Part shown: positions 21,764 through 34,183 of the stretch, piece by piece
Numbering within the stretch: the first letter of the stretch is position 1
Layout of the letters: the number at the start of each line of letters is the position of its first letter
Assembly (NCBI GenBank): GCA_004352715.1
Contig: SCFE01000111.1
Coordinates: forward strand, 257,547 to 321,546
Length of the DNA: 64,000 bases
Source of the DNA: Hofstenia miamia
Lineage: Eukaryota; Xenacoelomorpha; Acoela
Direction: 5' to 3'
Made by a program: the position numbers and the translations under genes
Notes under the pieces: generated by a model
Told to the model about the DNA's origin: nothing
Databases searched by the model: none
What the model saw: only the letters and a program-made list of their open reading frames with translations

Positions 21764-23968
21764 GCTACAATGCTTCAGTTAAATTAGTAAATGCTTGTTA
21801 CTGAGTTAAAATTAATGCTCCTAAAAGATTATTGACCCCAGTAAAGAAACTGTATAATAATCATTGATTTCTTTAATAAATTAGATTAACAGTAAATCTC
21901 CTAGAGCAATCCATGATGGAGTTATCTAAGCTACAAATCACTGCTATTATTAAGTACAATAAACAGCAAAGCCATTTTCACAATAATCAACCTACTCAAA
22001 GTTAGATCAGTGCAATAAAATGTAGTCACATAATAAGGCTTTCAGGTAGTAGATATTCCTCACACCCCGAAAAACCTTTATATCTTTTACAACAAATGTG
22101 CACTAAAAGAGTAGTTATGATGATCAGAGCCAAAATAAAGCATCTAGATAAGATGACTGAACAACTCATCATAGAAAACTTAAAGTTTTATGAAAAAAAC
22201 AATTTACCACAAATCTCTCAAATCAATATTTGAGTTCTTTTTTATGTGTGCAATATTTTAATTTAATGACAATTCTTTCATTAAAATCCATTAATGGAAA
22301 TGGCAGAAATAAAAAATTACTTTTTGAGCAGCTCTGATTGCATTACGTAGAAATTCTTTTTTAAGAGAAATAGAATTTTCAAAATGGGATTTTTGTTAAG
22401 ATGTTTTCAAACAATATTTATGGTATAAATTTACTTTTCCAACATTTACAGGAATTTCTTAAAATTTTTTATTTAGGAATAATTAATGGCCATTTTAGAA
22501 GTACATGTGATGATGCAGAAATTCGTTAACTTGGTTTTTTCATATTTAATTCTTGAAAGCGGATTGAGTAACTAAATCCAATTCTTGCCTTTAGGTTTGC
22601 AGACTAAGGCAGTGTAAATGAAGAAAATACTATCTAAAAGTGAGCATCACTGACATTTATTTCTGTTTCACACTGCATAGTTGATTCATTATGCAGTGAC
22701 ATTTTTACATGTGGTGCTGTTGAACCACCAAATTGATAATTGCTGCAGCTAAACACAATGATGGTCTGTAATTTTTTTTCACCCAACCAATTCTCAAACG
22801 TTCAAAATGTATTTCAAATCTTTCTAATTTATCTCTTAATGAACATTTGCATTCATTTTTCTAATGGTGCTACAATGCTTCAGTTAAATTAGTAAATGCT
22901 TGTTACTGAGTTAAAATTAATGCTCCTAAAACATTATTGACCCCAGTAAAGAGACTGTATAAAAATCATTGATTTCTTTAATAAATTAGATTAACAGTAA
23001 ATCTCCTAGAGTAATCCATGATGGAGTTATCTAAGCTACAAATCACTGCTATTATAAAATACAATAAACAGCAAAGCCATTTTCACAATAATCAACATAC
23101 TCAAAGTTAGATCAGTGCAATAAAATGTAGTCACATAATAAGGCTTTCAGGTAGTAGATATTCCTCACACCCCGAAAAACCAAATACCTTTTACAACAAA
23201 TGTGCACTAAAAGAGTAGTTATGATGATCAGAGCCAAAATAAAGCATCTAGATAAGATGACTGAACAACTCATCATAGAAAACTTAGTTTTATGAAAAAA
23301 ACAATTTACCACAAATCTCTCAAATCAATATTTGAGTTCTTTTTTATGTGTGCAATATTTTAATTTAATGACAATTCTTTCATTAAAATCCATTAATGGA
23401 AATGGCAGAAATAAAAAATTACTTTTTGAGCAGCTCTGATTGCATTACGTAGAAATTCTTTTTTAAGAGAAATAGAATTTTCAAAATGGGATTTTTGTTA
23501 AGATGTTTTCAAACAATATTTATGGTATAAATTTACTTTTCCAACATTTACAGGAATTTCTTAAAATTTTTTATTTAGGAATAATTAATGGCCATTTTAG
23601 AAGTACATGTGATGATGCAGAAATTCGTTAACTTGGTTTTTTCATATTTAATTCTTGAAAGCGGATTGAGTAACTAAATCCAATTCTTGCCTTTAGGTTT
23701 GCAGACTAAGGCAGTGTAAATGAAGAAAATACTATCTAAAAGTGAGCATCACTGACATTTATTTCTGTTTCACACTGCATAGTTGATTCATTATGCAGTG
23801 ACATTTTTACATGTGGTGCTGTTGAACCACCAAATTGATAATTGCTGCAGCTAAACACAGTGATGGTTGGTAATTTTTTTTCACCCAACCAATTCTCAAA
23901 CGTTCAAAATGTATTTCAAATCTTTCTAATTTATCTCTTAATGAACATTTGCATTCATTTTTCTAATG
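21764..23968. repeat. Tandem duplication, two units of about 1.1 kb
   Basis: The unit starting GCTACAATGCTTCAG at 21764 restarts at 22869. Both run to TTTTTCTAATG (about 22866 and 23967). The copies differ at only scattered single bases and one small indel region (near 22081 and 23181), so the event looks recent. No gene is readable in the unit. Confidence 0.9.
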
Positions 23969-24227
23969 GAAAACTAAATTAAACAATAAATTTGAAACAT
24001 TTGAGATAAATTTCGAAGGTTTGAGATTTGGTTAGGAGAAATAAATGCTAACAAACAGTGATAGAATTGACATTAATTCATTTGTTGTGAATGGTCAAAG
24101 AGCATTGATTAAAAATCTTTTTCTATTGATACTAGCTAAAAAGGGTAAGAAATCTGTTCAAATGAACGGTTAAATATAAATATTCCAGTTTCTGTTAAGT
24201 GAATCTGCCAAATGTAATAATATGTTC

Positions 24228-25865
24228 AATATGGGTGGACGTGAGTTGGGTATACCTGCGCGGGTGTTGGAGTAGGTTGTGTAAATAATTTCAAAAGTTA
24301 AGGGGGGTTAAATCTGAGGTATGATCTTACATTTTATTCTTCATAGGCTATCCTCAATACATTAGTATGAGGCAGCGCAAAGGGATGGTCATTGTTCTAA
24401 AATTAGTGTCAATTCGAAAATTGATTTTCTAGAATAAAGCTGCTTATGTTAAAAACTTATAATGAAATCTATACACTGAAATTGAAAAATTTAAATTGAG
24501 ATCTATTTTTCAACAAATTTCTTAAAAGTTCTATACAATTCACAGATTTTAGATTCATTTGTGAACACTGTCGCCCTAATTTTCCATTGCCTTGGCCTAT
24601 GTCTATCTCTGGAAGCGCGCGATACATATTGAATTCCTTGTATAACATTCAAAATTATATTTGAGAAGGATTTGGTGCACATGCACCACAAAAACCTTCA
24701 AAACCTAAGCGATTTAGGAATCACTGAAATTCTTTGCTAGAATACACAATGCGTTTCACTTCGAAAATTATATTCACATATTTCAATCAACAAGTTCAAA
24801 TTCAGTAACCGCATTGTTGTTAATTGAATGGTTCTTTGGATCATTTGAGAAAATTGAAATTAAAGACAACTAAATTATACTTTAAATGTAGTTGTCATAG
24901 ATAAAAATATTTTTTTCTTATTGAAATTCAATAGATTTAGCGAATTCTTTGAGTTATTTTGTAAACTAATGAATTTATGCATACATATTCATTTTGCACT
25001 TTGTTGTAAACATGAACAATTAGATGGAATATGAAATATTGTTTCTACATTTGGAAAATGATAAACTGATATTTTAGTGTCGTCCTCATGTCTTACTTCC
25101 CAGTAAGAACAAACCATCAAAATGACGTTAATTCAATACCAAAATGTTTTAAATAATAAAACATCAAACGCTGCTAAAACGACACAAAATATATAATTAT
25201 TAAGGAAACAGGATGATTTCCATGTGTACACTGAAATTTGAAGGCACTTCTTACACTTAATATGTGAACATTCTTCTACAATTTCTTAAAAATTACATAT
25301 ATTGACTTTTACATAGGCATTAATTACAGTTGCTGTTAGTACATGCATAATAAATGCTATTGTAGAAAATGCATTGCAATTTGACTAATTGTGTTATATT
25401 TTTTTATTACAATGCTAAATTGATAATTTTAAGTTGTGAACTTCTTTAGGACAACAAAATGCTAGCAATAAATACTTTCCAAATTGTGTACGCTAAAAAA
25501 ATCAACACTAAAACGATACAATAATGAACGACAGATTTTCGCTATTATGACGTCAAACCGACGCAATAACGATGGGCTTGTTCAACCTGGTTTGTACACA
25601 GTGTCTATATATGATACATCACGCACAGACATAAAGATAGCAATTATATTGTAGTAGGCTAAACCATGATAGCATGTATTTTGTAGTATAAAATATTTTG
25701 CTGTTCAGAAAAATACATTTTTCTAAATAAAACGCGATTATTATTTGAAAAATCTGCGGGTCAGGTGCTGGTATGATTTTTGTTCATTGCGGGTGTGGGT
25801 AGGAGGAGAATACAGCTTTTATAAAATTGGGAACGAAAATCTGTACTCACGTCTACCATTGGAAG
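24228..25865. repeat. Possible inverted-repeat element of about 1.6 kb
   Basis: GTGGACGTGAGT at about 24236 mirrors ACTCACGTCTAC near 25847-25858. GC-rich GCGGGTG words lie just inside each end (CGCGGGTGTTGG; GCGGGTCAGG and GCGGGTGTGGG). The core is AT-rich with no transposase. A target duplication is not clear. Confidence 0.35.
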
Positions 25866-26251
25866 TGGTCAACACTGACCAAATGCTCATTACTATTAGC
25901 AGTTAACAAACAAGCGCGCTTCCTAGTAATTGTGTTGCTTGCACTACTGGCTGCTCGTATGGACTGATTTTAAGTAGCAAGAATGCAGTAGTATGTCATT
26001 GAAGCAATCAATAAGAATTCAAAATTTATTGAACTATCATGAAATTAGTAGTAAATACAAAAATTAATTAATTACCAGTGAGAGAGGTATGCTAAGATCA
26101 TACCAAATGTGTGCAATAAATAAAAATTTAATTCATTGCTTTTTGCGTATATACAGCATTAGCATACATGAGGGATGCGACACTCAACTCATGAACAGGA
26201 TCCAGTTTTTCTTTAGCTGTACAAGCTCGTACCTGCACAGGTCTAATATAT
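25866..26251. other. No supported gene
   Basis: Non-coding up to the assembly gap, which starts in a TA-rich stretch. Confidence 0.4.
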
Positions 26252-27251
26252 NNNNNNNNNNNNNNNNNNNNNNNNNNNNNNNNNNNNNNNNNNNNNNNNN
26301 NNNNNNNNNNNNNNNNNNNNNNNNNNNNNNNNNNNNNNNNNNNNNNNNNNNNNNNNNNNNNNNNNNNNNNNNNNNNNNNNNNNNNNNNNNNNNNNNNNNN
26401 NNNNNNNNNNNNNNNNNNNNNNNNNNNNNNNNNNNNNNNNNNNNNNNNNNNNNNNNNNNNNNNNNNNNNNNNNNNNNNNNNNNNNNNNNNNNNNNNNNNN
26501 NNNNNNNNNNNNNNNNNNNNNNNNNNNNNNNNNNNNNNNNNNNNNNNNNNNNNNNNNNNNNNNNNNNNNNNNNNNNNNNNNNNNNNNNNNNNNNNNNNNN
26601 NNNNNNNNNNNNNNNNNNNNNNNNNNNNNNNNNNNNNNNNNNNNNNNNNNNNNNNNNNNNNNNNNNNNNNNNNNNNNNNNNNNNNNNNNNNNNNNNNNNN
26701 NNNNNNNNNNNNNNNNNNNNNNNNNNNNNNNNNNNNNNNNNNNNNNNNNNNNNNNNNNNNNNNNNNNNNNNNNNNNNNNNNNNNNNNNNNNNNNNNNNNN
26801 NNNNNNNNNNNNNNNNNNNNNNNNNNNNNNNNNNNNNNNNNNNNNNNNNNNNNNNNNNNNNNNNNNNNNNNNNNNNNNNNNNNNNNNNNNNNNNNNNNNN
26901 NNNNNNNNNNNNNNNNNNNNNNNNNNNNNNNNNNNNNNNNNNNNNNNNNNNNNNNNNNNNNNNNNNNNNNNNNNNNNNNNNNNNNNNNNNNNNNNNNNNN
27001 NNNNNNNNNNNNNNNNNNNNNNNNNNNNNNNNNNNNNNNNNNNNNNNNNNNNNNNNNNNNNNNNNNNNNNNNNNNNNNNNNNNNNNNNNNNNNNNNNNNN
27101 NNNNNNNNNNNNNNNNNNNNNNNNNNNNNNNNNNNNNNNNNNNNNNNNNNNNNNNNNNNNNNNNNNNNNNNNNNNNNNNNNNNNNNNNNNNNNNNNNNNN
27201 NNNNNNNNNNNNNNNNNNNNNNNNNNNNNNNNNNNNNNNNNNNNNNNNNNN
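26252..27251. other. Assembly gap (1000 N)
   Basis: Exactly 1000 N, the usual placeholder length. TA-rich sequence on both sides suggests the gap lies in a (TA)n tract. Open frames across it are artefacts. Confidence 1.
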
Positions 27252-29539
27252 ATATATATATGAGCAAACCCCATCCAGGCACAAATATAAATTAAAAACC
27301 GGCTAAGGAACAGCCCAGTGCTAATTCGCTACTTGAACTCTCTTGAAACGTTGGCAGTAGCCTATAGGTGCAGAGCAAATACACAATTAACAGGAAGTCG
27401 AATTTAAAGGAACTGAAACTAAACAGCAATATTAATGAGCCAATTTCCTACTGATTTGTTTAAACCAGTACTTTTCAGAACAACATTTTATAATTATTTT
27501 TTACGAACTGCTAAGTAGAAATATCTTACAAATCCTTTGTAAACTACAAATATGAGATTGTTATTTAATTTTTTATTTGACCTCACATTTTTGTTGAATC
27601 TACTGTATGCAATTACATGACAACGCCAAAATAAGTACATGAACCTAAATAACTAATTGGCACATGCTGAACTTATATTATTAATTACTATAAAAACCGC
27701 ATAGGGTCACTTCATTGCATGTTATTGGAGAATTTTCAGTTTTAATGAAATAATAGGGAATATTTATCATTACCATTCTTCTATGCTGTAGTCAATGTCT
27801 TCTTGCATAGAAAGCCACACAACGCACTGGCTTTGCACACGTAGGAATTTCGTATAAATAATTGTTTTTAGAAATTTTTATAATGCTTTGCTAAAAATGT
27901 GTTTTATAAATTTTACTGTTCTAGAATATGGCTTGGTTTTACCCATGCTTTGAAGAAAGATTCAGCCGATTTTATTTGAGGAAATTGTCAAACCATGCCT
28001 GCTAAATTGCTATTGTACTACATGTCTACATTTTCAGGCAACTTTCTCCAAGCATATTACGAACTTTGGGAAACTCTGGATTTGGATACATCTATTCTTC
28101 GCATAATGTCTAAAGCCCATGACAGTAACAAATAACTGCAACATTTTTTTCTGGAAATAACCATAAAAATCTGGTGCAGGAGCATCATGTTCAAATCCAA
28201 AGTCAGAAGTCGTATTACTGTAGGCTCAGAGATGTATTGCTTTGTGCAAAGCACTTTTGTTCGAGCAAAAAGAAAGATGAAAATGAGAGAGGAGACGATT
28301 CTCTATCCAGTGGTATTTTCAGATGTCTACATTATTTAGTGGGTTATTATCACTTAAACTTTTTCTTTATAGAAACAATTACATATTATAAAAAATGGCT
28401 AGGCTAATTTGGCTTTCAACTGAAATTTTCTGAATGAGGCATAGCAATGCTATTGAAAGAGTATGTTAACTTCCTAATCAATTCCTCAGAATATTTTTTT
28501 CGTAGTTCAATGACAAGTTTCTTTCAAATGACACTGTCACTGGATATGCAAGAACCAACTAGACACATTCTGGAATCTAATATGAATATGACTGTCCATT
28601 ATCTATTGAAATAACTTGTTTTTGGAGGAGTTATAAGAAGCTATTGCTCTATATCTAAAGCAATCTACTTTTCCATTAAACTAAAATTAATGTTAAAAAG
28701 CAATTCGAGTACATTAATAAAAGTTTCAATAACATGGTATCAGGAACAATTGGTATTTTTCAATACAGGTTAATACATATTAGTTTCTATGCTTCTTGCA
28801 CACTTGAAGTTTTGTTTTCTGTGAAGGATTAAGGCTATTTTTTGTTCATCGATAAGTGTTAAGATCTTATCTTCAAGCTTTGCACAAAGTCCTTCACTTT
28901 CTTATATGTCTATAAGTTTTGATAGTGATGTCCTAACAAGAATTGCCACATCTGAACACAACTATAGCAGTCCATTGGAAACCGGTCTAAACTACATAAC
29001 ACAGGAGAATTATTCAACATGCCAATAAAAACTTTAAATTCTTAATAAGGAGTATGAGCTGGAAACATTTACTAGAAAAAAATGAACAAAAAATAATCCC
29101 TAAAAATTAATATTTTGGACTTAGCCAACTATTTCTTATGGTTACGCTTTATGAATATTTGTTCTATTTTTTTAAATTTAAAATTGCATCAAATTTTGTA
29201 GGACATGTAAATTTAGTATAAAGAATGTATTAGGAATTCCAAGCAAGTAGACAATTTTCACATTAGCCTATATGCTAGGTAACATGATTTCCAAATTTCA
29301 TAAATTGCCTTGATTTAATGCGTGCATGGTAAACATGTTGCTATATAATCCGGAATCCAACCATTGAGAATATTCCAAACTACATAATTACAAATCAGGC
29401 TGGCATTTCTGAACAAGCCATAGTCGGTTATATTCTCTTAAGCAGGTCTAATGAGAAAAAAACAGTGCGTGAGTCCAGGTGACCACTTAAACATCCGTAT
29501 GTAAGTCTCTTAGAGGATTTAAAGCAGTTTTTACCACGA
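27252..29539. other. No supported gene
   Basis: 2.3 kb of AT-rich sequence. The longest open stretch (28174-28407, plus) ends in a lysine-rich then hydrophobic run and shows no recognisable domain. No repeat partner noted. Confidence 0.4.
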
Positions 29540-29622
29540 TTGTTGTGGGATGCGAATGCCCCATGTCATGTGTGATGGGATGGGACGTGGGATAGGATGG
29601 GACAAAAAAAGCTGTCCCACTC
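29540..29622. repeat. G-rich end of a non-autonomous element
   Basis: Runs of GGGATGGGAC type (GTGGGATGCG, GATGGGATGGGACG, GGGATAGGATGGGAC) followed by GTCCCACTC. Such words resemble hAT subterminal repeats and have quadruplex-forming potential. The other end was not identified. Confidence 0.35.
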
Positions 29623-29631
29623 ATCAATTCA

Positions 29632-30392
29632 TCTTTAAAATTTACGGTTGAAAAAGAGCAAGATAAAACATTAAATTTCCTTGATGTTGACATTATTAAA
29701 ACTGAAAATGATTTTACAACAAATTGTAATAAGGAATTCACAAATACTGGACTTTATATTCCGATTGAATCACATTCGGAGTTGATCATAAAAGGAATAC
29801 AATCAAAGGTGACTTAAATCTAGCATTTCTTACATAAAATGATTAAGTCGGAAATAGCTAGAATACTTAGTAAAACATCCCAACCAAGAAAAGATCAATT
29901 ACAAAAGAGAATAACTTGGAAGCTATTGTACATTACATTAAATTCAGCAATCATCTTGAAAAAGATAACCCAACAATGTAACCATGAATTAAATGTCAAG
30001 TTATACCAATATTTCAAACATCTCATTTTCTCAAGCACAAACACTTTATTCCAACACACTTAATTCCTCATGCGTATATAACTGTAAATGTGATGAATGT
30101 GAAAGTTCAAACATTGGGGAAACAAATACAGAATTTCAGCGACATTTTCAATCTGAAATGCATTTTTCCTACGAGAAAATACTATATTATTTTTATGAGA
30201 ACCAAGCATACAAAAATTGCAGAAGCTATAATCATAAGCAATTATATCAAAACTGAAAAATGTATAAGATCTAAGAATTACAATATTGAAATCATAAAAT
30301 TTGTATTTAACACGATTATTATTTTTATTATTTTGTACTGAGGATGAGTGGAGACACTTGAAACATGCAAAGATAAAATATTTCTTTTTTAT

Positions 30393-30395
<3 letters not shown>
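29632..30395 (+). mobile_element. Penelope-like element fragment with 3' end
   Basis: It starts in the post-palm part (LKFTVEKEQDKTLNFLD; TENDF; NTGLYIPIESHSEL), then MIKSEIARILSKTSQPRKDQ, then CKCDECESSNIGET, the cysteine cluster and start of the GIY-YIG endonuclease typical of Penelope-like elements. The stretch after it is frameshifted and shortened. The 3' UTR carries the CTGAGGATG...TGAAAC stem-loop at 30338-30364. It ends at (TA)n. 5'-truncated. Confidence 0.85.
30338..30364 (+). ncRNA. Hammerhead-like stem-loop, Penelope 3' end
   Basis: CTGAGGATGAGTG, loop GAGA, CACTTGAAAC. The stem GAGTG/CACTT (one G-T pair) lies between CTGANGA and GAAAC, the two conserved halves of the hammerhead core, but with one extra T at the stem base. 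Same architecture in two other Penelope copies here. Confidence 0.35.

Positions 30396-30458
<63 letters not shown>
30396..30458. repeat. (TA)n microsatellite between two Penelope copies
   Basis: About 29 TA units separating the plus-strand copy at 29.6-30.4 kb from the minus-strand copy at 30.5-31.85 kb. Confidence 0.95.
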
Positions 30459-30461
<3 letters not shown>

Positions 30462-31850
30462 GATAGAGAGAGAGAAAGTTTTTGTTTTTAAGAAAATGCG
30501 ATGTCTTCAGAGTTTGAAATATTGGCATAATCTTGACATTTAATTCTTGGTTACATTGTTGAATCTTCTTTTTCGAGGTAGTTATTGAATTTGGTGAAAT
30601 ATACGGTAGTTTCAAAGTTATTTTCTCTTCTAATTGATCTTTTCTTGGTTGTGTTGTATTACGAAATATTCTATCCATTTCCGATTTAATCATTTTTTGT
30701 GGATACCAAATTCTTAATAAGATGTTTGATATTTCTTCAAATGCATTTATTAGTTGTTCATATGATGAGCATATAAGATGCTCGATTTAGGATGGCCATG
30801 ATCGTATCTCTTTTATGTATTAACTCACAATGTGATGCAAAAGGAACATAAAGTCCAGTATTTTTGGGTTTTTTATGCCATTAGGTTGCAAAATCGTTTT
30901 CAGTTTTAATAATTTCTACATCTAGGAAACTTATTCTTCATTTTGTTCCTTTTCAACTGTAAACTTCAAAGATGGATTAATACCATTTAAAAAATTAAAC
31001 AGATCATTGGCAATCTTCTCATTTTTCACAACACAAAAAATATCATCAACATAGCAAGCATACATAAATAATTTATCTTAGTTATCATAATCTTTAAGCT
31101 TAGTTCATTGCAAAAGATGCCATTATTGTGCTTAATGGAGAGCCCATTGCCATTCAATCAATTTTACAATATGTTTGTTCATTGAACATAAACAGAAAAT
31201 TTGTGCAAGATAATCTCAATAATGTGCAAAAAGTGTTGATTTTGAAGGATCAATTAGTTTTGCAATGTGGTCAATTGTTTCTTTTACCGGAATTCTCGTA
31301 AATAATGATTTTACATCAAAACTAACAATGTAATTTTTCGATATTGTTTGTGATTTACATATTTTCTTAGTTTTTTCTAAAAATTCGGCTGTGATTGAAA
31401 TGTTAAACTCTGATGGAATAAACGGTTTTAATAATTTGTCAAGATAACATGCTAAATTAGAAGTTTTACTGTTAACCATGCTAAGGATCTGTCGAAATGG
31501 TGGCGTTTCGCGATCTTTATGAATCTTGGCCAAGCCATATAATCTTGCAGGTAGGGCGCCAATACTTCTAATGTTCTTATAAATTTTATTAGAAATATGC
31601 TTTAGTTTACACATATTCATCAACTTTATATTAAAATTTTCTTCATCAGTTAAAATGAATTTTTCTTTGTTCTTGCATTTAGTTTTATTAATTTAAGTTT
31701 CTGTTGATCTTTTAAAAATCCGTTCATTTCATTAATATAGTAAGTTTTATCCACTATAACTATACCATTTCATTGTCAAATTTACAAATATAAATGGACC
31801 TATCGCTTGATAAAACTTACAATGAATTCAATATTCTTTATCTCTTCAGT
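30459..31850 (-). mobile_element. Penelope-like element, RT domain, 3'-truncated
   Basis: Minus-strand reading: GIVIVDKTYYINEMNGFLKD near 31.75 kb (RT N-terminal region), RLYGLAKIHKDRETPPFRQI, motif A VSFDVKSLFTRIP near 31.31 kb, motif B MAMGSPLSTIMASF near 31.13 kb, active-site box YACYVDDIF near 31.05 kb, then KFTVEKEQ, TGLYVPFASHCELIHKR, MIKSEMDRIFRNTTQPRKDQ and LKLPYIS, IFQTLKTSHFLKNK near 30.5 kb. It stops there at (TA)n, before the GIY-YIG part. The motif A, B and C residues are intact, but several frameshifts and stops break the frame. Best RT domain of the family in the window. Confidence 0.9.
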
Positions 31851-31875
31851 GATAAAAGTATGCGTTGACATATTT

Positions 31876-32920
31876 ATTAAATATGCTTTTATTCACTTTT
31901 TTTGCAATGAATATGGTTGAAACTAAGCTTAAAGATTATGATCACATAGATAAATTATTTATGTATGCTCGCTATGTTGATGATATTGTTTTGTGTGGTG
32001 AAAAATGAGAAGATTGCCAATGAGCTGTTAAATTGAAATTTACAGTTGAAAAGACTAAGTTTCCTAAATGTAGAAATTATTAAAACTGAAAACGATTTTG
32101 CAACCTAATGGCATAAAAACCCACAAATACTGGACTTTATGTTACTTTTGCACCACATTGTGAGTTAATACATAAAAGAAATACGATCATGGCCATCCGA
32201 AATCGAGCATTCTTATATGCTCATCATATGAACAACTAATAAATGCATTTGAAGAAATATCAAACATCTTATTAAGAAATTTGGTATCCACAAAAATGAT
32301 TAAATCGGAAATGGATAGAATATTTCGTAATACAACACAACCAAAAAAAAAACAATTAGAAGAGAAAATAACTTTGAAACTACCGTATATTTCATCAAAT
32401 TCAATAACTACCTCGAAAAAGAAGATTCAACAATGTAACCAAGAAATAAATGTCAGGATTATGCCAATATTTCAAACTCTGAAGACATCGCATTTTCTCA
32501 AAAACAAAGACTATATTCCAACTCTTTTAGTTTCTTCATGCATATACAATTATAAATGTGATGAATGTGAAAGTTCATACATTGGGGAAAGGAAAAAACA
32601 ATTGGAATACAGAATTTCAGACCATATGCGAGGTCATCTTCAATCTGAAATATATTGTCATGAACATGTGTCTAAAAAGAAAAATTTTACTATTTTAATG
32701 AAAATAAAGCATACAAAAATTGCAGAAGCTCATAAAAGAAACTAAAAAAATCTATAAAATACCCAACTAAGTCAAAGATTAAATATCGTATAAGATCTAC
32801 GAATTACAATTTTAATACTATAAAATCTGTATTATTTTAGTTATTTTGTACTGACGATGAGTGGAGACACTCGAAACATCTATACATAAAATATTTCTTG
32901 TTTTCTACAATGAATAGTTG
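31876..32920 (+). mobile_element. Penelope-like element, 5'-truncated, with GIY-YIG start and 3' end
   Basis: It begins at MNMVETKLKDYDHIDKLFMY, then the RT active-site box YARYVDDIV, then a stop after CGEK, TGLYVTF, and a 154-codon open stretch (32281-32745) with MIKSEMDRIFRNTTQP, LKLPYIS, IFQTLKTSHFLKNKD, then YNYKCDECESSYIGE, which is the C..C cluster and the first GIY-YIG motif, and YRISDHMRGHLQSEI. It forms a head-to-head inverted pair with the preceding minus-strand copy. The 3' UTR has the stem-loop at 32851-32877. Confidence 0.9.
32851..32877 (+). ncRNA. Hammerhead-like stem-loop, Penelope 3' end
   Basis: CTGACGATGAGTG, loop GAGA, CACTCGAAAC. The 5-bp stem GAGTG/CACTC is perfect. It lies about 105 bp after the reading frame of the copy ends. 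Differs from the canonical hammerhead core by one extra T. Confidence 0.4.
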
Positions 32921-32940
32921 AAGCACACTTTGTATACAAT

Positions 32941-32942
32941 AC

Positions 32943-32976
<34 letters not shown>
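32941..32976. repeat. (TA)n microsatellite
   Basis: TA tract with one interruption between the Penelope 3' end and the Tc1-like element that starts at 32977. Confidence 0.9.
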
Positions 32977-33093
32977 CAGTGCTGTGCAAAATTCTGAATG
33001 CACATAAATAATTGTACATAATTGGATCTTTCCCTTATCTGTGGCAAATATGTGTGGTGAAAACAGTATTACATGTTTATATTGGTTCATATG

Positions 33094-33809
33094 CAGCTAT
33101 CCCTCGAGATATGCGGTTAAATAATCCTTCAATACTACCGCAGATCTAGAAATAGAATAACTTGAAAACAATAACCAATGGGAGAAAAATCAATAATGCC
33201 AAAAATTCTATCATATTGATAGAAAAATATATTACTACACTACCTTAAACTTGATATGCACTATTACTATAAAGGTAAGCATATACGAACAAATTTAAAA
33301 TGTATTCATTTCTATAAAACAATTTATCAAAAGTTAATTGGGAGAAAATTCGAAAGCATAAGCACTCGTAAACGGCTTAGAAGTTCGACATTTGGCAATA
33401 TCACAGAGCGAATATAGACTCACAGAGTCTCTCTATGTACAGTAGTAGAATTTTAATGATATTGATTAGCTGGATAAATAAATTACAACGCACTTGAAGT
33501 ATTTAAACAGTTTTCTTCCATTTAGTTTTAGTTATTCTCACTATTGATGCTTCATTTATATTGTAATAGTAATAATCTAGTACATGTACTCTGTTTGGTT
33601 GCAAAAGAGAGCAACCTGAGGCCTTTGGCTTGCAACGCTAATTAGACACGCTTAGACTCAAATTTAGCATTTTGAAATAATTTTTTAATTAATTTAAAAA
33701 TAGCATAACCCGAATTTCTCCACGCATAACTTGAAGGATTCTCAAAAATATTTTACCGCATAACTTGAAACTCGCAGAACTTGAAACCGCATATCTCGAG
33801 GGATAGCTG
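33094..33809. mobile_element. Nested inverted-repeat element (pogo/Tigger-like termini)
   Basis: Left end CAGCTATCCCTCGAGATATG and right end its mirror CATATCTCGAGGGATAGCTG at 33790-33809. TA follows the right end; the left neighbour is TG. Inside the right end, CGCATAACTTGAA-type words repeat three to four times (33723-33790), like the terminal repeats of Tigger/pogo elements. No transposase is readable. It sits within the Tc1-like element and is therefore younger. Confidence 0.75.
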
Positions 33810-33906
33810 TATTAAATATTTTCATTGGTTTGCATGTGTAATGACATGTGTGGCAGGTGCGAGCAATTTCCATTACATTCTTAATATGGAACTCTCACTA
33901 AGTATT

Positions 33907-34183
33907 TGTGCAAACAGAGCTGCTAAGGAATGAGGGTTACTCATATCAAGAAATTATTGATGTAAGTCTTGGAGGTGCACAACATGCAGTTGTCAGACAA
34001 TCCTCTTCTGGAAGTAATGTTTTGAGAAAGGTAGTGGATGATCCAGAAAGACTTCCATCCAAACCGACTGCGAGATTCACCAATCCTTGTGTTAGCAGCT
34101 CATTTGTACTGGTCGACTTCCACCAAAGGTGCAAATCAACACTTGAACAATATGTTGACACTTCTCCAAAACATTTTTTCTGA
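33907..34183 (+). pseudogene. Tc1-like transposase N-terminal remnant
   Basis: QTELLRNEGYSYQEIIDVSL then GAQHAVVRQSSSG resembles the first helix-turn-helix of Tc1 transposases (I..L...G.SYREIA....VS...V). The rest has lost similarity, and the catalytic domain is gone. Confidence 0.55.

Noticed and set aside
25545-25555. TGACGTCA, a CRE-like palindrome
   Set aside because: An 8-bp palindrome is expected by chance in 64 kb, and no gene start is nearby.
26089-27306. Long open frames of 340-405 codons on both strands
   Set aside because: They are almost entirely runs of N; the same applies at 45255-46384, 50883-51254, 57703-58431, 58867-60109 and 61647-62996.
28165-28205. GTTCAAATCC resembling a tRNA/SINE B box
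   Set aside because: No A box at proper spacing and no foldable tRNA or SINE tail.
28174-28407. Plus-strand ORF with Lys-rich segment
   Set aside because: No recognisable domain, ambiguous splice borders, and runs into an AT-rich hydrophobic tail typical of noise.
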